NCBI RefSeq assembly: GCF_029784135.1
Contig: NC_073746.1
Coordinates: forward strand, 114,388,035-114,452,034
Length of the DNA: 64,000 nucleotides
Source of the DNA: Toxorhynchites rutilus septentrionalis
Lineage: Eukaryota > Arthropoda > Insecta > Diptera > Culicidae
Direction of reading: 5' to 3'
Below, one piece after another: positions 47,930-60,016 of the stretch (the stretch's first letter is position 1; each line of letters opens with the position of its first letter). The notes under the pieces were generated by a model. It did no database searches. It was not told where the DNA came from and saw only the letters and a program-made list of their open reading frames with translations. The position numbers and the translations under genes were made by a program.

Positions 47930-48460
47930 GATGAAATTTAATGTCATCACTGGAACAATGATCAAGCAACAATTCATCCATTCGTTCTTTATTATAAGGA
48001 TGAAAAAGGTTCTCTGGCAAATTTAAGCTTTGTAGTTATATCTGATGTTTTAAGTCATGACATAATAACTGTGCAAGTATTTATTTGTAAATTGATAATT
48101 TTTTTTTAAATGCATGCAGGTAGTATGACAGGAATGAATTTCATGTCGGATGGTGCCGCATCCCACTAAAAAAATTGAAAAAAAAATTGCGAGTTTATGT
48201 CAGTTTAAACTGAAATATGACATTGACGCAGAATGGCATTTTTTGCAACATCACACGGCAAAGGACCTTGTGATGCATTTGGTGGAACATTAAAACAGAT
48301 GGCAACAAGAGCTAGTATGGCTAAGCAGCATGAACATCCGATTACGAGTGAAAAACGTTATTTGACTTGGCTAGCAAACAAAAAGAAGAGTATCTCACAA
48401 AAATGTAATTTTCAACAAGCAACAAGTTATCATAATGTGTACAGAAACGAAAGAAAATAG
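47930..48460 (+). pseudogene. Transposase-like gene, C-terminal catalytic-like fragment
   Basis: A frame from about 47915 reads VVQDEI, HHWNNDQATIHPFVLYYKDE and SFVVISDVLSHDIITVQVF, then breaks. Near 48150 DGAASH and KN follow. From 48233 one reads FFATSHGKGPCDAFGGTLK and QMATRAS. At 48234-48245 a TTTTTT run lacks one base, so the W-H part of an expected AEWHFFATSHGK is in another frame. Acidic residues in QDE and DGAAS and the His/Gly-rich FATSHGKG motif suggest an RNase H-like DDE core. I recall similar motifs in unnamed insect transposon proteins but cannot name the superfamily. Confidence 0.45.
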
Positions 48461-49095
48461 TGAAAAGATAAAATTACATGCAACAAAATCGATAGTTAGG
48501 GAAAATAAATGTTGATGAAAAATAGAAAAAAAATCTAGTGTTACTATTACTATCTTTTAAACTCCGGAAAATATAGGGACATAGCGGAAAAATACGACAA
48601 ACATATTAAAAAGGCATATGTACTATAAAAAGACAATAAATTGGAAATATTTCTTTAATATCTCGAGGACGGCTGCATTTAGAAGGAGATTGATTTTGTT
48701 TCAAATCACATCAGAATTCATAAATTGTGGCTAAAATTGATTGCTAACAAACAAAAACTCTATGTTTCGAAAATTCATGAAAACTCGATGTTCCAAGTTC
48801 GTCAAAAATAGTTTTACCATCTTGGAATTATTTTTTAAATTTTCTACATGACTTCTATTTAATATGAAAAAAATAAAAAAAAATTAAAAAAATTAAAATA
48901 CATATTTTAGATATTACAAATTAATGTTTTTTCGTAAATAAAAAACAGAGTACTTATTTATTTTCTCAGTGTATATTTCTTTCACTTTTGAGCATCAATA
49001 CTCTAATACTCTTTTAAGACACTATTTCGGTACGACTCATAATTTTTGAGACATAAATGATTGAAGACTTCTTCTACTAAATTCGATACGCCCTA

Positions 49096-51640
49096 TCGAA
49101 AAGTTATGCTCGAGTCAATTTCCAATTGCTGTAGAAAACTCATATTTCCTCCGATTCGAACAGAATACAAACTTCATTCGAATCAAAAATACTCATTTTC
49201 TGTCATTTGTCGATTTTATTGGGAATTGCTCATATTGCTCATTGTTTTCAACCGCAAACGTGATATATTGGACAGAGGTGGAAATCCTCGTATGCGCATT
49301 GAAATCTTTCTCCCATTTCACTTAATTTTGGATGAAGCAAACGTCAACAGAAAACCTTCATATCGCAGCCTCAAAATGTTCGCTCAAGTTTAAATTTTCA
49401 TAATCATGAGGAACGTTCTTTCCTTGAATACGAATTAGAAATTCACTCGCATGTGACAAATTCGTCTGTGACAAATTGCTGTTTCGGGAAACCTCCGTGG
49501 ACCAATATTTCAATTGACGCTCTTTTGCTACTTTCGTCGTATCGCGCGCGTGGTTCCGATTCGACATTAGTACCTGTGAACTTCCAAGTTGCTTCCTTCC
49601 AACGAATGCACACCTTATAACTCGGATACATTGGCATCGGTACCTGTTCTGTTTGTACCGCTGTGACGCTATCAAGCAACACACCCCGAACGATGTGAAT
49701 TATGTGTGCTGCCACTGGAAGTTATTTATTTCCTTCCGTTTGGTACTGTTGCAGCCCGAGAACTGTTTAGCACCAAACGAGAAGGGATTAACTTGGAACA
49801 ATAAATCAGTTCCCTTAAAACCGCACCTCTTCATAATACCGATATTGACGTGGAAGTTTGTTCGAAGAAAATCATCGGAGTGTTTTCTCGACACAAAAAA
49901 AACTTCGCCGAGGGCGGTGGAAGAGCGGTTCGACGTCAAATTGGATGAGGTTGATTGGACCGACCGAGAAGCAATTTATTCTTGTTAAGCATAAGATGTA
50001 TTAATACTGCACCAAGTTTTCTCAAAACCGCTCCAAATCCCTTTTTCATTCTATCCGAACCCGAACCAGTCCTCAGGTAGAGGATGACTGTATGTAGGAT
50101 TAACTTGGGAAAGGCACCTTCCCAATCGTACATTTCCGTCCACAAGACGGTGACGATGCTTTTAATTTCCGAGATGCATTATTTATCACTTCTCCTGGAG
50201 GAGAGCTTCGTGCGAATACACTTCGGAAAAGAAACATTCTGTTCTGAGTTAGCTTGGCGATAAAAGCACCCATAGAAGGAAGAAAAACGCCGGGGAAAGT
50301 GCTGTTAATAGCAATGGAACTTTCCAATCGCATCCGGTCCCTCTCAAACGAATTCAATCCTAGGTCAATATGTGATTTTCGTTCGTTGAACGGACCTTCC
50401 AAACTTATATCTGCTCCAAATTAGTTACTGAGAAGTCGTGGGGGTGGTGTAATGCAATCAACATCGCAAACAGCTTGCGGGGAATGCTTCCGAAGAAATG
50501 TAACTGAAGGCACGATCTGTCGTCGAACCAGAAGGGCCATTGATTTGTATATTATTCTGCTAGATTAAAGATTGTACCCTAAAAATGCTTCCCGTTAAGC
50601 CACTCGTGCCTCAAATTAGAACTTTCCTCGGTGTGGGTCGCGTGTCATATTTCATACAAAAACATATGAGTCATTGAATTTCTCCGCCGGCTGAATGTGT
50701 GAATGGCCAGACTGACCCCATTTCCCACGAACTCCTTGCTGTCTTTATATGGTGGAATGAGAGCAACGAGACGTTGCCATAGATTTTTTTGCACACTGCG
50801 AAATATTTACGTTCCGTGCTAGCGAAAAGGGGAATGGTAAACTAATTTTGGGTTATGAAAGGGCGAAACGGATAAAAAGTGCTCAACGGAAATGCATTCC
50901 TCCCTCTTATACATCTCAAATGTAATAGATTAAATTTCCTTCTCGAGAATGTTGTATTCTGTTTTTAAAACTAGATTAACGAGATTGGAGTACATTCAAA
51001 ATATACGTAAATGATAAATAATTTCAGCAGTGCTGAATATACCATGTTGCGAAAGTTGTACTCGAGTGTACACAGTCCAAGCTTGATGGACTTATGAACT
51101 TAAATACCGGAAATCACCAATGCCGTTTACCCGAATTCAATCTACCTGGATTAAATATTCACACTAATGAAGGGAAAATTAAAAAAAATCTGAAAATAAA
51201 TAATATTGATTGAATACAGAGTGAAATAGCAATCCATTATCCAATTAGAAAGGAAAAACTGAAATGATGAAATTAAAATATAATAGCTTCTGTTGGAGAC
51301 TTCACCGGTCGTCTTGGAAAATAGTTTAAACAAAACAAATGATATTCGTGCTTTTCCTCAAGATTGAGAGTCCATTTATATATTACCACAGGCTTTAGAA
51401 AATTTTGTCAGAGACGGAGAAAATAATTTCCATGAACAGAAATCAAAACCATACATTTCCTGGAACCTCAGAGGAAGTGGGCACGAAAACAAAATCTAAT
51501 ATTCTATAAAATTCTTTTTCCTGTATTTTTTTCCCTAATAGTTGATCATAAGTTTTAATTTGAAAAATCTTCTTTACCACGTTGAATTTCTTAGGAGGGC
51601 GTAGATCACTTAAAAATCTTCAACAAATCTTCCTACCTAA
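49096..51640. other. Mostly unique intron sequence, no gene supported
   Basis: Several frames of 65-111 codons occur on both strands between 49061 and 50402, overlapping one another. None shows a domain, and none has flanking splice sites that extend the CLIP-190 frame. No repeat edges are seen. Confidence 0.4.
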
Positions 51641-52860
51641 TCCCCATAAAAATGTTCATCACCTCGAAAAAAAAACCCTTTGCAAAATTTCTGCTTAATC
51701 GGACTCAAGGGAGAGTGGCGCAAAGCGGTCAAAGTTTGAGTTTTTTGAAAATCATCCAAGGGGGGAGTAAAAGAAAACCGGGTTTTCGAAGAAAAATTGT
51801 TGATACCAAATGTCTTAAAATAAAACGTCGAGATCTACTGTCAATCTGATTTTTTGTTGTTGTCAAAAATCGACTTCTGGGACTTCTTTCTGGAATACGA
51901 AACGAAACAGAAACGAAACGTTTTGGGTGCCAATAAAAATATTAGGTGTACCGGTAAGTTTCTTCGATTTTACAATAGATGGCGTAACTTGATTATTATT
52001 CTATTGAATCAAATTTCCAGACATGACAATGACAGACAATGCTCAGCCGCATGTCGCGAAACCAGTCAAAACATACTTGGAAACGCTGAAATGGGGGGTT
52101 CTATGCCACCCACCGTATTCTCCAGACATTGCTCCGTCCTATTACTACCTTTTTCGATCAATGCAACATGGCCTGGTTGACCAGCACTTCTCCAATTTTG
52201 ATGAAGTCAAAAATTGGATCGATTCGTGGTTAGCCGACAAACCGGCCGATTATTTTTGCAAAGGGATCCGTGGATTGCCAGAAAGATGAGAAAAAGTTGT
52301 GACTTGAAAAAAACCAATAAACTTACCGGTACTCCTATTAGTAATCTTGATTTATCATCCGGAACTTGCACCGAAATGTTGATTTGCACGATAATATACC
52401 CTGTGCAAAATATCACCTCATTCGGACATCATTTACTAGAGTCGCAGTGACGTTGAAATTTCCGGCGAAAAATCACCGGAAATCGGGGGTTTCAAAAAAT
52501 GTTTTTTTCTTAAGTCACGTCGAGATTTACAGTTATTTCAAAAGATTTTTTTTTCAACAATCGACTTATCAGACGGAAAACGACCAAGCGAAAAAAAATA
52601 TTTTATTGGAAAAAAAAAACGCAGACTGTCGATTTTTAACAAAATTCTTACCGATTTTTTCGAGCAATTTTAAGACATTTGGAATAAGAACTTTTTTTTC
52701 GGAAACCCCGATTTCCTTTACTCCCTTCCCCCTCGGCTGATTTTTCGATTTTCAGAAAAAACTCAAACTTTGCGTCACTCTCCCTTAAGTCCGATTGAGC
52801 TGATATTCTGCATAGGATGTTATTTCGAGGTGGTGAACATTTTTATGAGGTAACTTTTTG
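51640..52860. mobile_element. Fold-back element with nested mariner
   Basis: The arms at about 51645-51800 and 52690-52850 are inverted: AATGTTCATCACCTCG against CGAGGTGGTGAACATT, and GGGAGAGTGGCGCAAAG against TTTGCGTCACTCTCCCTT. A further internal copy of the unit starts near 52365. Part of the same unit sits inside the Helitron-like element at 27118-27545. No coding region of its own. Confidence 0.65.
51942..52338 (+). mobile_element. Internally deleted mariner-type element
   Basis: A 397-bp element flanked by TA (51940-51941, 52339-52340), with ends TTAGGTGTACCGGTAAGTTT and, inverted, ATAGGAGTACCGGTAAGTTT. Inside, the C-terminal third of a transposase remains: TDNAQPHVAKPVKTYLETLK (D), HPPYSPDIAPSYYYLFRSM, where the expected last catalytic D is Y, and a tail ending GIRGLPER. 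The N-terminal part is deleted. It differs from the mariner at 46334 in its ends and tail. Confidence 0.8.
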
Positions 52861-53099
52861 AAATTCAAGATGACTATTTTCATTTGCACCCTACCGTATA
52901 TATATATTTGTAATATATGTACAGTATAGCAATATATACCAGAATTCCCAAACAAAACAAATCAAAAAATAATAAATCAAAATGCCAAATCATGTGCTAA
53001 AAATGAATTTTGGGTGTAGGCGTGATGAATTTTGAGTTGGGAGAAGGTAGGTAATACATACAAGACAAGCGTTGAATGGCGCAAATATCTATCTACATA

Positions 53100-53560
53100 T
53101 TCAATTCAAATCTTGAAGTATGTTTTATTTTAAAGATCAGCAAGTCCTTGAAAAAGCGATGACTTCGTTCTTTTATAATTATTGGTTGTATTTGTTTTTT
53201 TTTATAGTTTAATTGATTTGAGACAGAGGGCGCTACATTTTTTTAATATATTTTCTTGAAAGCTCAGTCCTTTTTACATAACATATAAAAAAAATAAGAG
53301 ATGAGTTTTTTTTTGTTATTTTCTGTTAAGATTTTTCAAAGTTAACACGTTCTTAGTCTTCGTTCGATATTCCTATGCGACCAGACTGCCACGCGCCTAC
53401 AATGATTCATAGCGATTGTTAATTGGCTTTAATGTGATATGATAATATGATATCATCTGAATCGGTCTAGTAGTTAAAAAATGTGATTTTTTTAGAAAAA
53501 AAAAGTCATTTTTGCAAAAAGGGGATGAACATTTGTTTTTCGGACCACTCTACAAATGAT
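53100..53560. repeat. Fragment of the palindrome/pogo repeat family
   Basis: It shares TTATAGTTTAATTGATTTGA-type sequence with 2560, and GAATCGGTCTAGTAGTTAAA with 36375. It also contains CACGTTCTTAGTCTTCGTTC, mirrored near 35945. It represents about half of the palindrome. Confidence 0.5.
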
Positions 53561-53988
53561 GTTACCGAACTGATATTTTACACTTAACCCTTTGCGGTCG
53601 GAATTAATTTTCCTTGAAAAAGATCACCTTATCTTGTCACGCTAATAATATTCTATAGATTACAAAGATTCTAAGCTACATAACATAGGGGTCCAGTCAC
53701 AATGAAGAAGTGTAAAAAAAATCAGTAGATTGATAGTTAACATTTACGATTAAACATGACTGTGTCACATTATTTTGGTTCATTAAAAATTATCAAAGAA
53801 TTTTTTTAAAAAAAATTCATTGAAAAAAGATATTTTGAAAATTGAAATTCATTTTTCTCGAAAACATATGCTTTTAAAATTCTGAAAAAAATATGTATAA
53901 CTAGCCCTCAAAACTTCCAACAAGTTTTCCGCATATCGGACGATGGACACATTTACATGGAAAAAGTTTTTCGAACAACAACTTTTTC

Positions 53989-54482
53989 GGGGGATCTTCG
54001 TAGCCACTTGGTTACGCGTTCGCTTACTAAGCGATCGATCGTGAGTTCAAACTCAGGGCCCTCAATTGACCATCTTTGTGTTGTTATAGAATAACTACGT
54101 CCACGCAACCATCATCAGCTATGGAGATCGATCCACGGTGGAACAAAGATCGATTCATCCATACAACTGCTCTGCTCTGCAAGAAACATCGGGCTGCTGT
54201 TCTATAAATAACCCAACAATGATCAATATCAACTGTCTCCACTGTCCGGTCTGCTGAACAATGGAAGAACAGATAGAATACCCTTACGCCGAAATGGCTA
54301 CTAGAGTGTAATTTACCATAATGTAATGGAACAGAAAACCTAACGCCTAAATGGCTACTACTTCTGTGTAATTTACAATTTATAGAAACATAAACATATG
54401 TACATGTACACGATAAAAAACCGGCTCTGTTACAGATAAAATGCTAATGAGCCTGATAAATAAATAAATGGGATAAAAAAAA
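53989..54482 (+). mobile_element. tRNA-derived SINE with internal duplication
   Basis: A 494-bp element between copies of ACAACTTTTTC (53978-53988 and 54483-54493). The head resembles a tRNA (A-box-like TAGCCACTTGGTTACGCG, B-box-like GAGTTCAAACTC). The 3' end is GAGCCTGATAAATAAATAAA plus an A-run. Two copies of an AAATGGCTACTA...TGTAATTTAC segment lie about 60 bp apart near 54290-54370. It sits in the spacer of an inverted repeat whose arms are about 53800-53988 and 54835-54990. Confidence 0.75.
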
Positions 54483-54944
54483 ACAACTTTTTCTTTTTAT
54501 TCTTTGAAAAAATACTATTAATGTTTAATTCGTAACATTTTTATGTATAAATTATCGCAATTTACATGCTCTGCCAACTTTTATCTACTTGGAAACATGT
54601 CAAGAACATGTCAAACGTGAGAATTCACACACAAAAATGTCACGAGCAAAACATTATTTTTTTCAGGAGTCTTCATACAAAACTGACTTATATTCCAAAA
54701 ACTATAAAAGATAGAAAGTTGATGTCTTCGACAAAAGTTTATATTTTAACAAGGTCTAAAACTTTGTCGAATACAGTAATGCTATCTTGACTTTAAACAA
54801 AATTAGGATAAGTTGTATTTTTTTCAAAGTAAACATGAAAAAGCTGTTGTTGGAAAAACTTTTTCTCTGTAAAAGTGCACATCTTCCGATGTAAGGACGA
54901 CTTGTTGTAAATTGTAAGGGCTATTCATATATATTTATATTAGG

Positions 54945-55290
54945 AATTTAAAAAAAAAAAAAGTTTTTGAGAAAAATGATCTTTAATTTTTAAAATAACT
55001 TTTTTGTCAGCGAAATTTTTTCCAAAAAATTTTTGGTATTTTTTTGTGAAAATTTAAACAATTTCCTACCTTTGACAAGAATTTTGTCGGTATCGTAGTT
55101 TTTAAATTATGAATTTTTGTAAAGAATTAAGAAAAAAAAATTGTCTTTCCAAAAAGTAGTCTAATTCCTTTTCGAATATTTCAAGTATGCAAAGTTGCTT
55201 AAATGAACCGTGTCTTAACACCCACAACGTTTCACTACTATCTGAGATGGTGCTGCCAAACTTCTAAGACGAGTTGGCATGAAATTTGTC
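54945..55290. repeat. Inverted copy of the repeat at 45960-46310
   Basis: The same landmarks in reverse, ending near CCAACTCGTCTTAGAAG. It is followed at 55291-55400 by a diverged piece of the fold-back A/B unit (GGAAAATATTGTATATGGTA, ATATGGTACCTCATAATAAT). Confidence 0.55.
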
Positions 55291-55767
55291 CTATGGAAAA
55301 TATTGTATATGGTAATAAATAAGAAATTTAAATAGTTTTTATGAATCTCTATATGGTACCTCATAATAATTATGGTGAACAACGTACATTTTGGTTTTTC
55401 ACGCCATTGCAAAATTATCTAGGAAGCGCATTTAAGTGAAAATTGGCATCTAGAGCTCGACAGTTATTCTCTAGACATAAACAGTCTTCGACATATGATA
55501 GAGCGCTTATTTTAATGTTGTCAAAAATAGGGTAACCAAAATTTACGATGGAATAAAAAATCTTTTGTTCGGCCATTCTGTATAAACACGTTTTCGTCTC
55601 AATTTATTTCACAGACTTCAGCTGGAGCACACCCAGTTTTCCGACATTAAAATTCATTCATCGTTATACCGAGTTCAAACGAAAACGCTGGGAGATTTGA
55701 ATGAACGGAGGAAAAAAAGTTCCCTAGAAGTTAAAACAAGCGCAACAAACACACAATTACAGCTTAC

Positions 55768-55854
55768 CTGCCAACAGCGACTTGCTGTAGTCCGTATCGC
55801 TAGGCCGTCTCATCCTACTCGCTAGAATACTCGATGTGGTGTCCGATGAGCCGT
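55768..55854 (-). CDS. CLIP-190: CLIP-190 upstream Ser/Thr-rich exon (phase 1/1)
   Basis: An 87-nt exon. The acceptor is TGTTGCAG before ACGGCTC and the donor is GGCAG before GTAAGC. It encodes 29 residues rich in Ser, Thr and Arg (for example DTTSSILASRMRRPS), preceding the first CAP-Gly domain. Such low-complexity basic/serine stretches flank the CAP-Gly domains in CLIP-170 proteins and help microtubule binding; that role is family knowledge, not visible here. Both borders are phase 1, so the exon is a removable cassette. It joins in frame either to 42239-42352 or directly to later exons. Assignment to this gene rests on strand, phase and order. Confidence 0.65.
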
Positions 55855-56764
55855 CTGCAACACCATTCAAATTTGCACGCCAGATGACGATGATCATGGT
55901 GATGATGTTTGCGACGTATGATTGCCAATTTTGCAGGTGAATGATTTGGGATGCCGGCGGCGTCAATGAAGCGGCGAACAGCGTAGGATGACACGAATAA
56001 AAGTATGTTTTGTTTTTCGGATGAATTGAAGTGTGTACATGTGGGAAAAAAAGAAAGAAAATAAAACAAAAACACACACTAGCATTAGTAACAAGCGCAC
56101 ACTGGGTTCAGAAAGAACAACAAAAAAACAAAATCATTACTGATAACAGATAAGTTAAAGCGAATTTCGATGTCAGCAACAGCTAGATATCCTGCAAGAC
56201 ACATATTGTCTGCATGTTTGTTTTCCTACTGTCGAAAACGACTGGCGGGTGGTGTCATTTCTTTCTAGGCTAACAACTTGTTGAACGGTGCCGACAGATA
56301 CCATCTCAGATCTTGAGATCTCTGTGGACAACTCATCATAACTGGTGCCTAGATTGGTACCGTATTTCTATTGCCGCGTGGATCTCATTATCTCTGTGTC
56401 ACCCAAAACTGTTTACTTGTAAATTATCGATTGACAGGAGCGTGGCGATAGCAGAGATAGCGAAAACACGCTGTCTGCCGAGAGCTAATTACTTTGTGTG
56501 CGATTTTGTGTTTGGCGGACAAATATGTCATGCTTCTTCAATTAAAAAAAAATAAGATTGTTTTATTTTTAGCATGTAGAAATTTATCAGAGTTTAAATG
56601 TTCCGGACACTTTTTTTTATAAAATGAGAAGTAATCATTCTGATGTTTGCAATCAAATATAAGGCAATGTTATGTGGACTAAACGTATGTGTGTTGCCGT
56701 CTATATTTTCCGTGCCTGAAATTATATCGATAAATAGTCAAATTATGATTCACAATCATCATAT
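55855..56764. other. Upstream of the first confident CLIP-190 exon, no element seen
   Basis: No recognisable repeat or gene. The exon acceptor TTGCAG borders its lower edge. Confidence 0.35.
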
Positions 56765-56765
56765 A

Positions 56766-57671
56766 GGGGAAGTGGGGGCAAAGTGGTCACCCTAAGGAAT
56801 ATGCCCATTTCCAGCGCCTACATACCGATTCAAATCCCGTTTTTCGAAGAATATTATAGTTCAACTCATTATTCTTCAAGATAGCCCTCACTATAAAAAT
56901 TCAAAATAGTACACTTTTCATCATTAGAAAAAAAGGTGAAAAATCGAACTTTTTCGGGGGGGGTCACCTAGTCGGGGCTAAATGGGAGAGATTTATGCGT
57001 TTTTTTCGTCCAAATTTGTTTAAATTATATTTATTACAGTAGGTACATGTATGAAATAAGCTTGGTCTGTTCACCTAGAGTCTCAATTTTAATTTTCTCT
57101 TGCATACAAAAACGTAGTAAGAAACACATAACGTTCCGCATAATGAAGCTTTATTATGCTTTTTTAGTTGGAGTGGCATATTTATCCAGGGTCAAAACCA
57201 AAAAAGCATCTTCTTCAACAGCAGAATGTGATGAGGTATATCAGCTTTAGTAAACAGAACATTGTAAGTTGTTATTCACCTATGACCACTTTGCCCCCAA
57301 ACATGAAAATAATTTGTATGCTAATTAATCGGTGAGTTTAAACAAAATATCTGTTCACCTCTCCTAGAATATGTGAACAGTCGTCCAAACTGATGATTTG
57401 TCCAACATATCAGATTGAATAAACTAAATTTCATGAGAAATTCCTTAGATACCATGCGCACAGAACTACGGCCAAATGGCTATCGAGAGAGTAATTTCTT
57501 TTTTCATTTGTATTTTGATTTGTATTACAATGAAGTACAGAGTGACTCAAAAGTCATTAAATTCTTCATACATAAGGTGACTATCAATACGGCATCTATA
57601 GTCAATAGATATACTACCAAACAAGCAGGTGACCACTTTGCCCCCCATGGCCAATTCGCCCCCACTACCCC
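56766..57671. mobile_element. G-rich terminal-inverted-repeat element, nonautonomous
   Basis: The left end GGGGAAGTGGGGGCAAAGTG and the right end (inverse of GGGGTAGTGGGGGCGAATTG) are flanked by TA. GGGGGCAAAGTGGTCACC is present near both ends. The right end has about 18 extra bp between the terminal and the GCAAAGTGGTCACC block. An internal copy of the block is at about 57281. There is no transposase. It is a 906-bp MITE-like element; the superfamily is uncertain. Confidence 0.6.
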
Positions 57672-57673
57672 TA

Positions 57674-58799
57674 TGTTGCTTTTCCGATTTTTTTTGTCTA
57701 TCTATTTCTGCTGTTCTGAGCAGTAATCGTTAAAAATGTTCCTGCAGTAGCTATTTAGTTCGTTTTATTTCATGATTTTCAGAACGGATTGATACATAAT
57801 GCATCGTATTCCCTCGAGATTCAGTTCAAACAAAAGACTTCCCAGACCGTTTCAGCTCATAAGCGAAGAACGATAACTCAGCAGCGCTTTCCCCGAAAGC
57901 AGCCTGAAAAGTTTTTTTTTCTTCTTCTGTATGCATGTTTTGAAGGAAAAATACACAGTGAGTGAAACGGATTCCCAGGAATATCAAACTGGTTTCTCGA
58001 TAGCGTAATCTTACGAAGCTGTTCTTCCTTGGAACTAATTTTGTGGATGTCCTTCCTTACACTAACATGCACCCAGCAAGCAGAACCACGCTGCGAACTG
58101 TGAAAATTTCCACTACCTTGCCAAATATGAGATTTTTGACTTGCCACTCTTGCTCGGCTCCATAAAATAGAATAATTCGCTCGATTTGTCATTCCCGGGT
58201 TTGACGGTGCAATGAAGCGGTATCTAAAATCTTCCACTGCGAACAACGCCAGTCACACAAGCATTTGGAAGTTTGATAGCAAAAAAAAAACACGGCACTT
58301 ACTTCTTATCGTTGACCAAATCGCTAGAGAGTGGAATGGCATTTTATGCTCAGTTCCGTTTTGTTATCTATGAGGACAGCGACTTAAAATTTTAATGTGA
58401 AAATGGTTTATTCTTCAAGTGAAACTACCGTGGCGGTGGATCAGCGAGTTTTATGACACATTAAATGCTAGATATAATAGGGGTTTTATGTAAATGTGCA
58501 GCCACAACAAGCTGCAGCGTGTTATTTTACAGCAAGGAGATGAAGGATATATATTTTTTACAGTGTTGACAATTGATTTATATTGAGTGATATCATAACT
58601 TGAACTATTGGGATTTCACCCAACGGAATGAACATGCAATATCATCCAGAGTCGGGTCTTGAACTCTTTCCAGTTTTCAGAAATTAGCTGGTTTTGTCAA
58701 AGCAAAGGATCACAGTATACGATTTTTCGTTGTTTAACAGACAAAAAACTTAATTCTTTGAAAATAATTAAACGGACAACAGTCGAAATCAAGTTGAAG
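57674..58799. other. Intergenic or 5' intron tract
   Basis: It contains the weak exon candidate at 58303-58342 and a 122-codon minus-strand frame (57878-58246) without any motif, which I do not call. Confidence 0.3.
58303..58342 (-). CDS. Possible first coding exon of CLIP-190 (weak)
   Basis: On the minus strand an ATG in an A-rich context (ATAAAATG) opens a short frame of 13 codons plus one base. It ends at a good donor (AGAA followed by GTAAGTG). The frame leaves in phase 1, exactly what the acceptor of the exon at 55768-55854 needs, so splicing would give MPFHSLAIWSTIR joined to the Ser/Thr-rich exon. Phase and donor are seen; the rest is inference. A 13-residue peptide carries no recognisable domain, and a chance match is quite possible. 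Confidence 0.25.
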
Positions 58800-58924
58800 T
58801 TTCCATCTTAATAATTGTTTGTTTCGAATTATTTGAAGAAAAAATGAAGCAAAATGCGAAATTTCCATCTTAATAATTGTTTGTTTCAAATTATTTGAAG
58901 AAAAAATGAAACAAAATGCGAATC
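58800..58924. repeat. Two-copy tandem duplication, period 62 bp
   Basis: TTTCCATCTTAATAATTGTT and the following ~40 bp occur at 58800 and again at 58862 with two or three differences. Confidence 0.85.
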
Positions 58925-59074
58925 AACATTCATGGGATTTTGAGAAAATATGTATATAATCCACCATTTTGTACCGGCCACCATCTTGAATTTTCAAGAT
59001 CAAAACTGCGTATTCGTTTTATAATGACACCAGAGATAAAGATGTGTTCCAAATTCCAGATCATACGGTCAACA

Positions 59075-59180
59075 GGAAGGGGGTAAAGGGGGGGGGGGGA
59101 AGGGGGGGCGCTACAGACAAAGTTACGAAGTTACGAAGTTACGAAGTTACAAAGTTACAAAGTTACAAAGTTACAAAGTC
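59075..59180. repeat. G-run and (AAGTTAC)n short tandem repeat
   Basis: G-rich runs (up to about 11 G) at 59079-59108 are followed by about eight copies of ARAGTTAC/GAAGTTAC at 59117-59180. This could form a G-quadruplex. It precedes a pogo-type MITE end at 59337. Confidence 0.8.
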
Positions 59181-59269
59181 ACAAACATACAGACGGGTCC
59201 AAGCTAGATAGAACCGTTCAATAAATAAGTGCAAATCATAATTATATTACATTTACCGAGAGAAAATTC

Positions 59270-59337
59270 GTTTTTTTTATGATTCAATTATCCGGAGTGA
59301 AAATAAATCAATACTCCGGATAATCGAGTCCGACCTG
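59270..59337. mobile_element. pogo/Tigger-type MITE end with subterminal stem-loop
   Basis: It ends ATCGAGTCCGACCTG before TA. A subterminal stem AATTATCCGGAG ... CTCCGGATAAT encloses GTGAAAATAAATCAATA, nearly the loop found at 39430-39483 and 40195-40248. The other end was not found. Confidence 0.55.
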
Positions 59338-59339
59338 TA

Positions 59340-60016
59340 TTTGAAAAATTACGAAAGATTTTCTGAAAAATTACAAAAAAAAACCTGTTTTTGGTACTTT
59401 CAAAATCGATGCAAATATTTAATTTTTTTTTTGTCGACGCAAAAAATTACAGAATGTGTAGAATCTTTTCTTGGAATTTATTGGGATTTTCAAAACTGCC
59501 TACCTGTTTTACGGTGCGATCATTATTTATTAAAATATTCATCATCATAAACGAAGGGATATTTTTTTCATTCAAATAATAATATCTCTGTATTGAAAGT
59601 TCCTAAAGGAACGTTCTAGGAATCAAATGTAAGCTGATTGATAAGTTTAATTCGATTTGCTATTGACTTAGTTAGCACAAAAAAATGTGTTTGTCTACAA
59701 AGACTTTGGAAAAACAGAAAGAAATCGGGTTTTTATTTCTTCCCAATATTTTTGTTCACTTCATCTACACACACACCAAGATAAAAATGTGTCCCTCGAA
59801 TATTTCAAGAAGTTGAATTTTCTAAATTATGCATAACACATCTTCATGTTATGATTTTTTCACAAAATTACAGCATTTTAAAAATCACCTCAAATTTTAA
59901 ACTTAGCACTTGTAACAGGTGTACATTTGTGTATTGTAGTATTTAGCATTTTATGTTTTCTGGTTAAGAATTATGTATTTTGTTTCTGTATTGTACATAA
60001 ATACTTACTTTTAAGT
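59340..60016. repeat. Diverged partial copy of the nested fold-back at 44565-45672
   Basis: It contains GGTGCGATCATTATTTATTA, ATTCATCATCATAAACGAAG and CTACACACACACCAAGATAA, comparable to 45380-45570. No gene. Confidence 0.5.

Noticed and set aside
49653..49988. Possible exon or gene in frames of 111, 108 and 100 codons on both strands at 49.1-50.4 kb
   Set aside because: Frames overlap on both strands, have no motif and no splice sites matching the CLIP-190 phase.
57878..58246. 122-codon minus-strand frame near the presumed 5' side of CLIP-190
   Set aside because: No recognisable domain; composition looks random. Only the tiny exon candidate beside it has a fitting donor phase.
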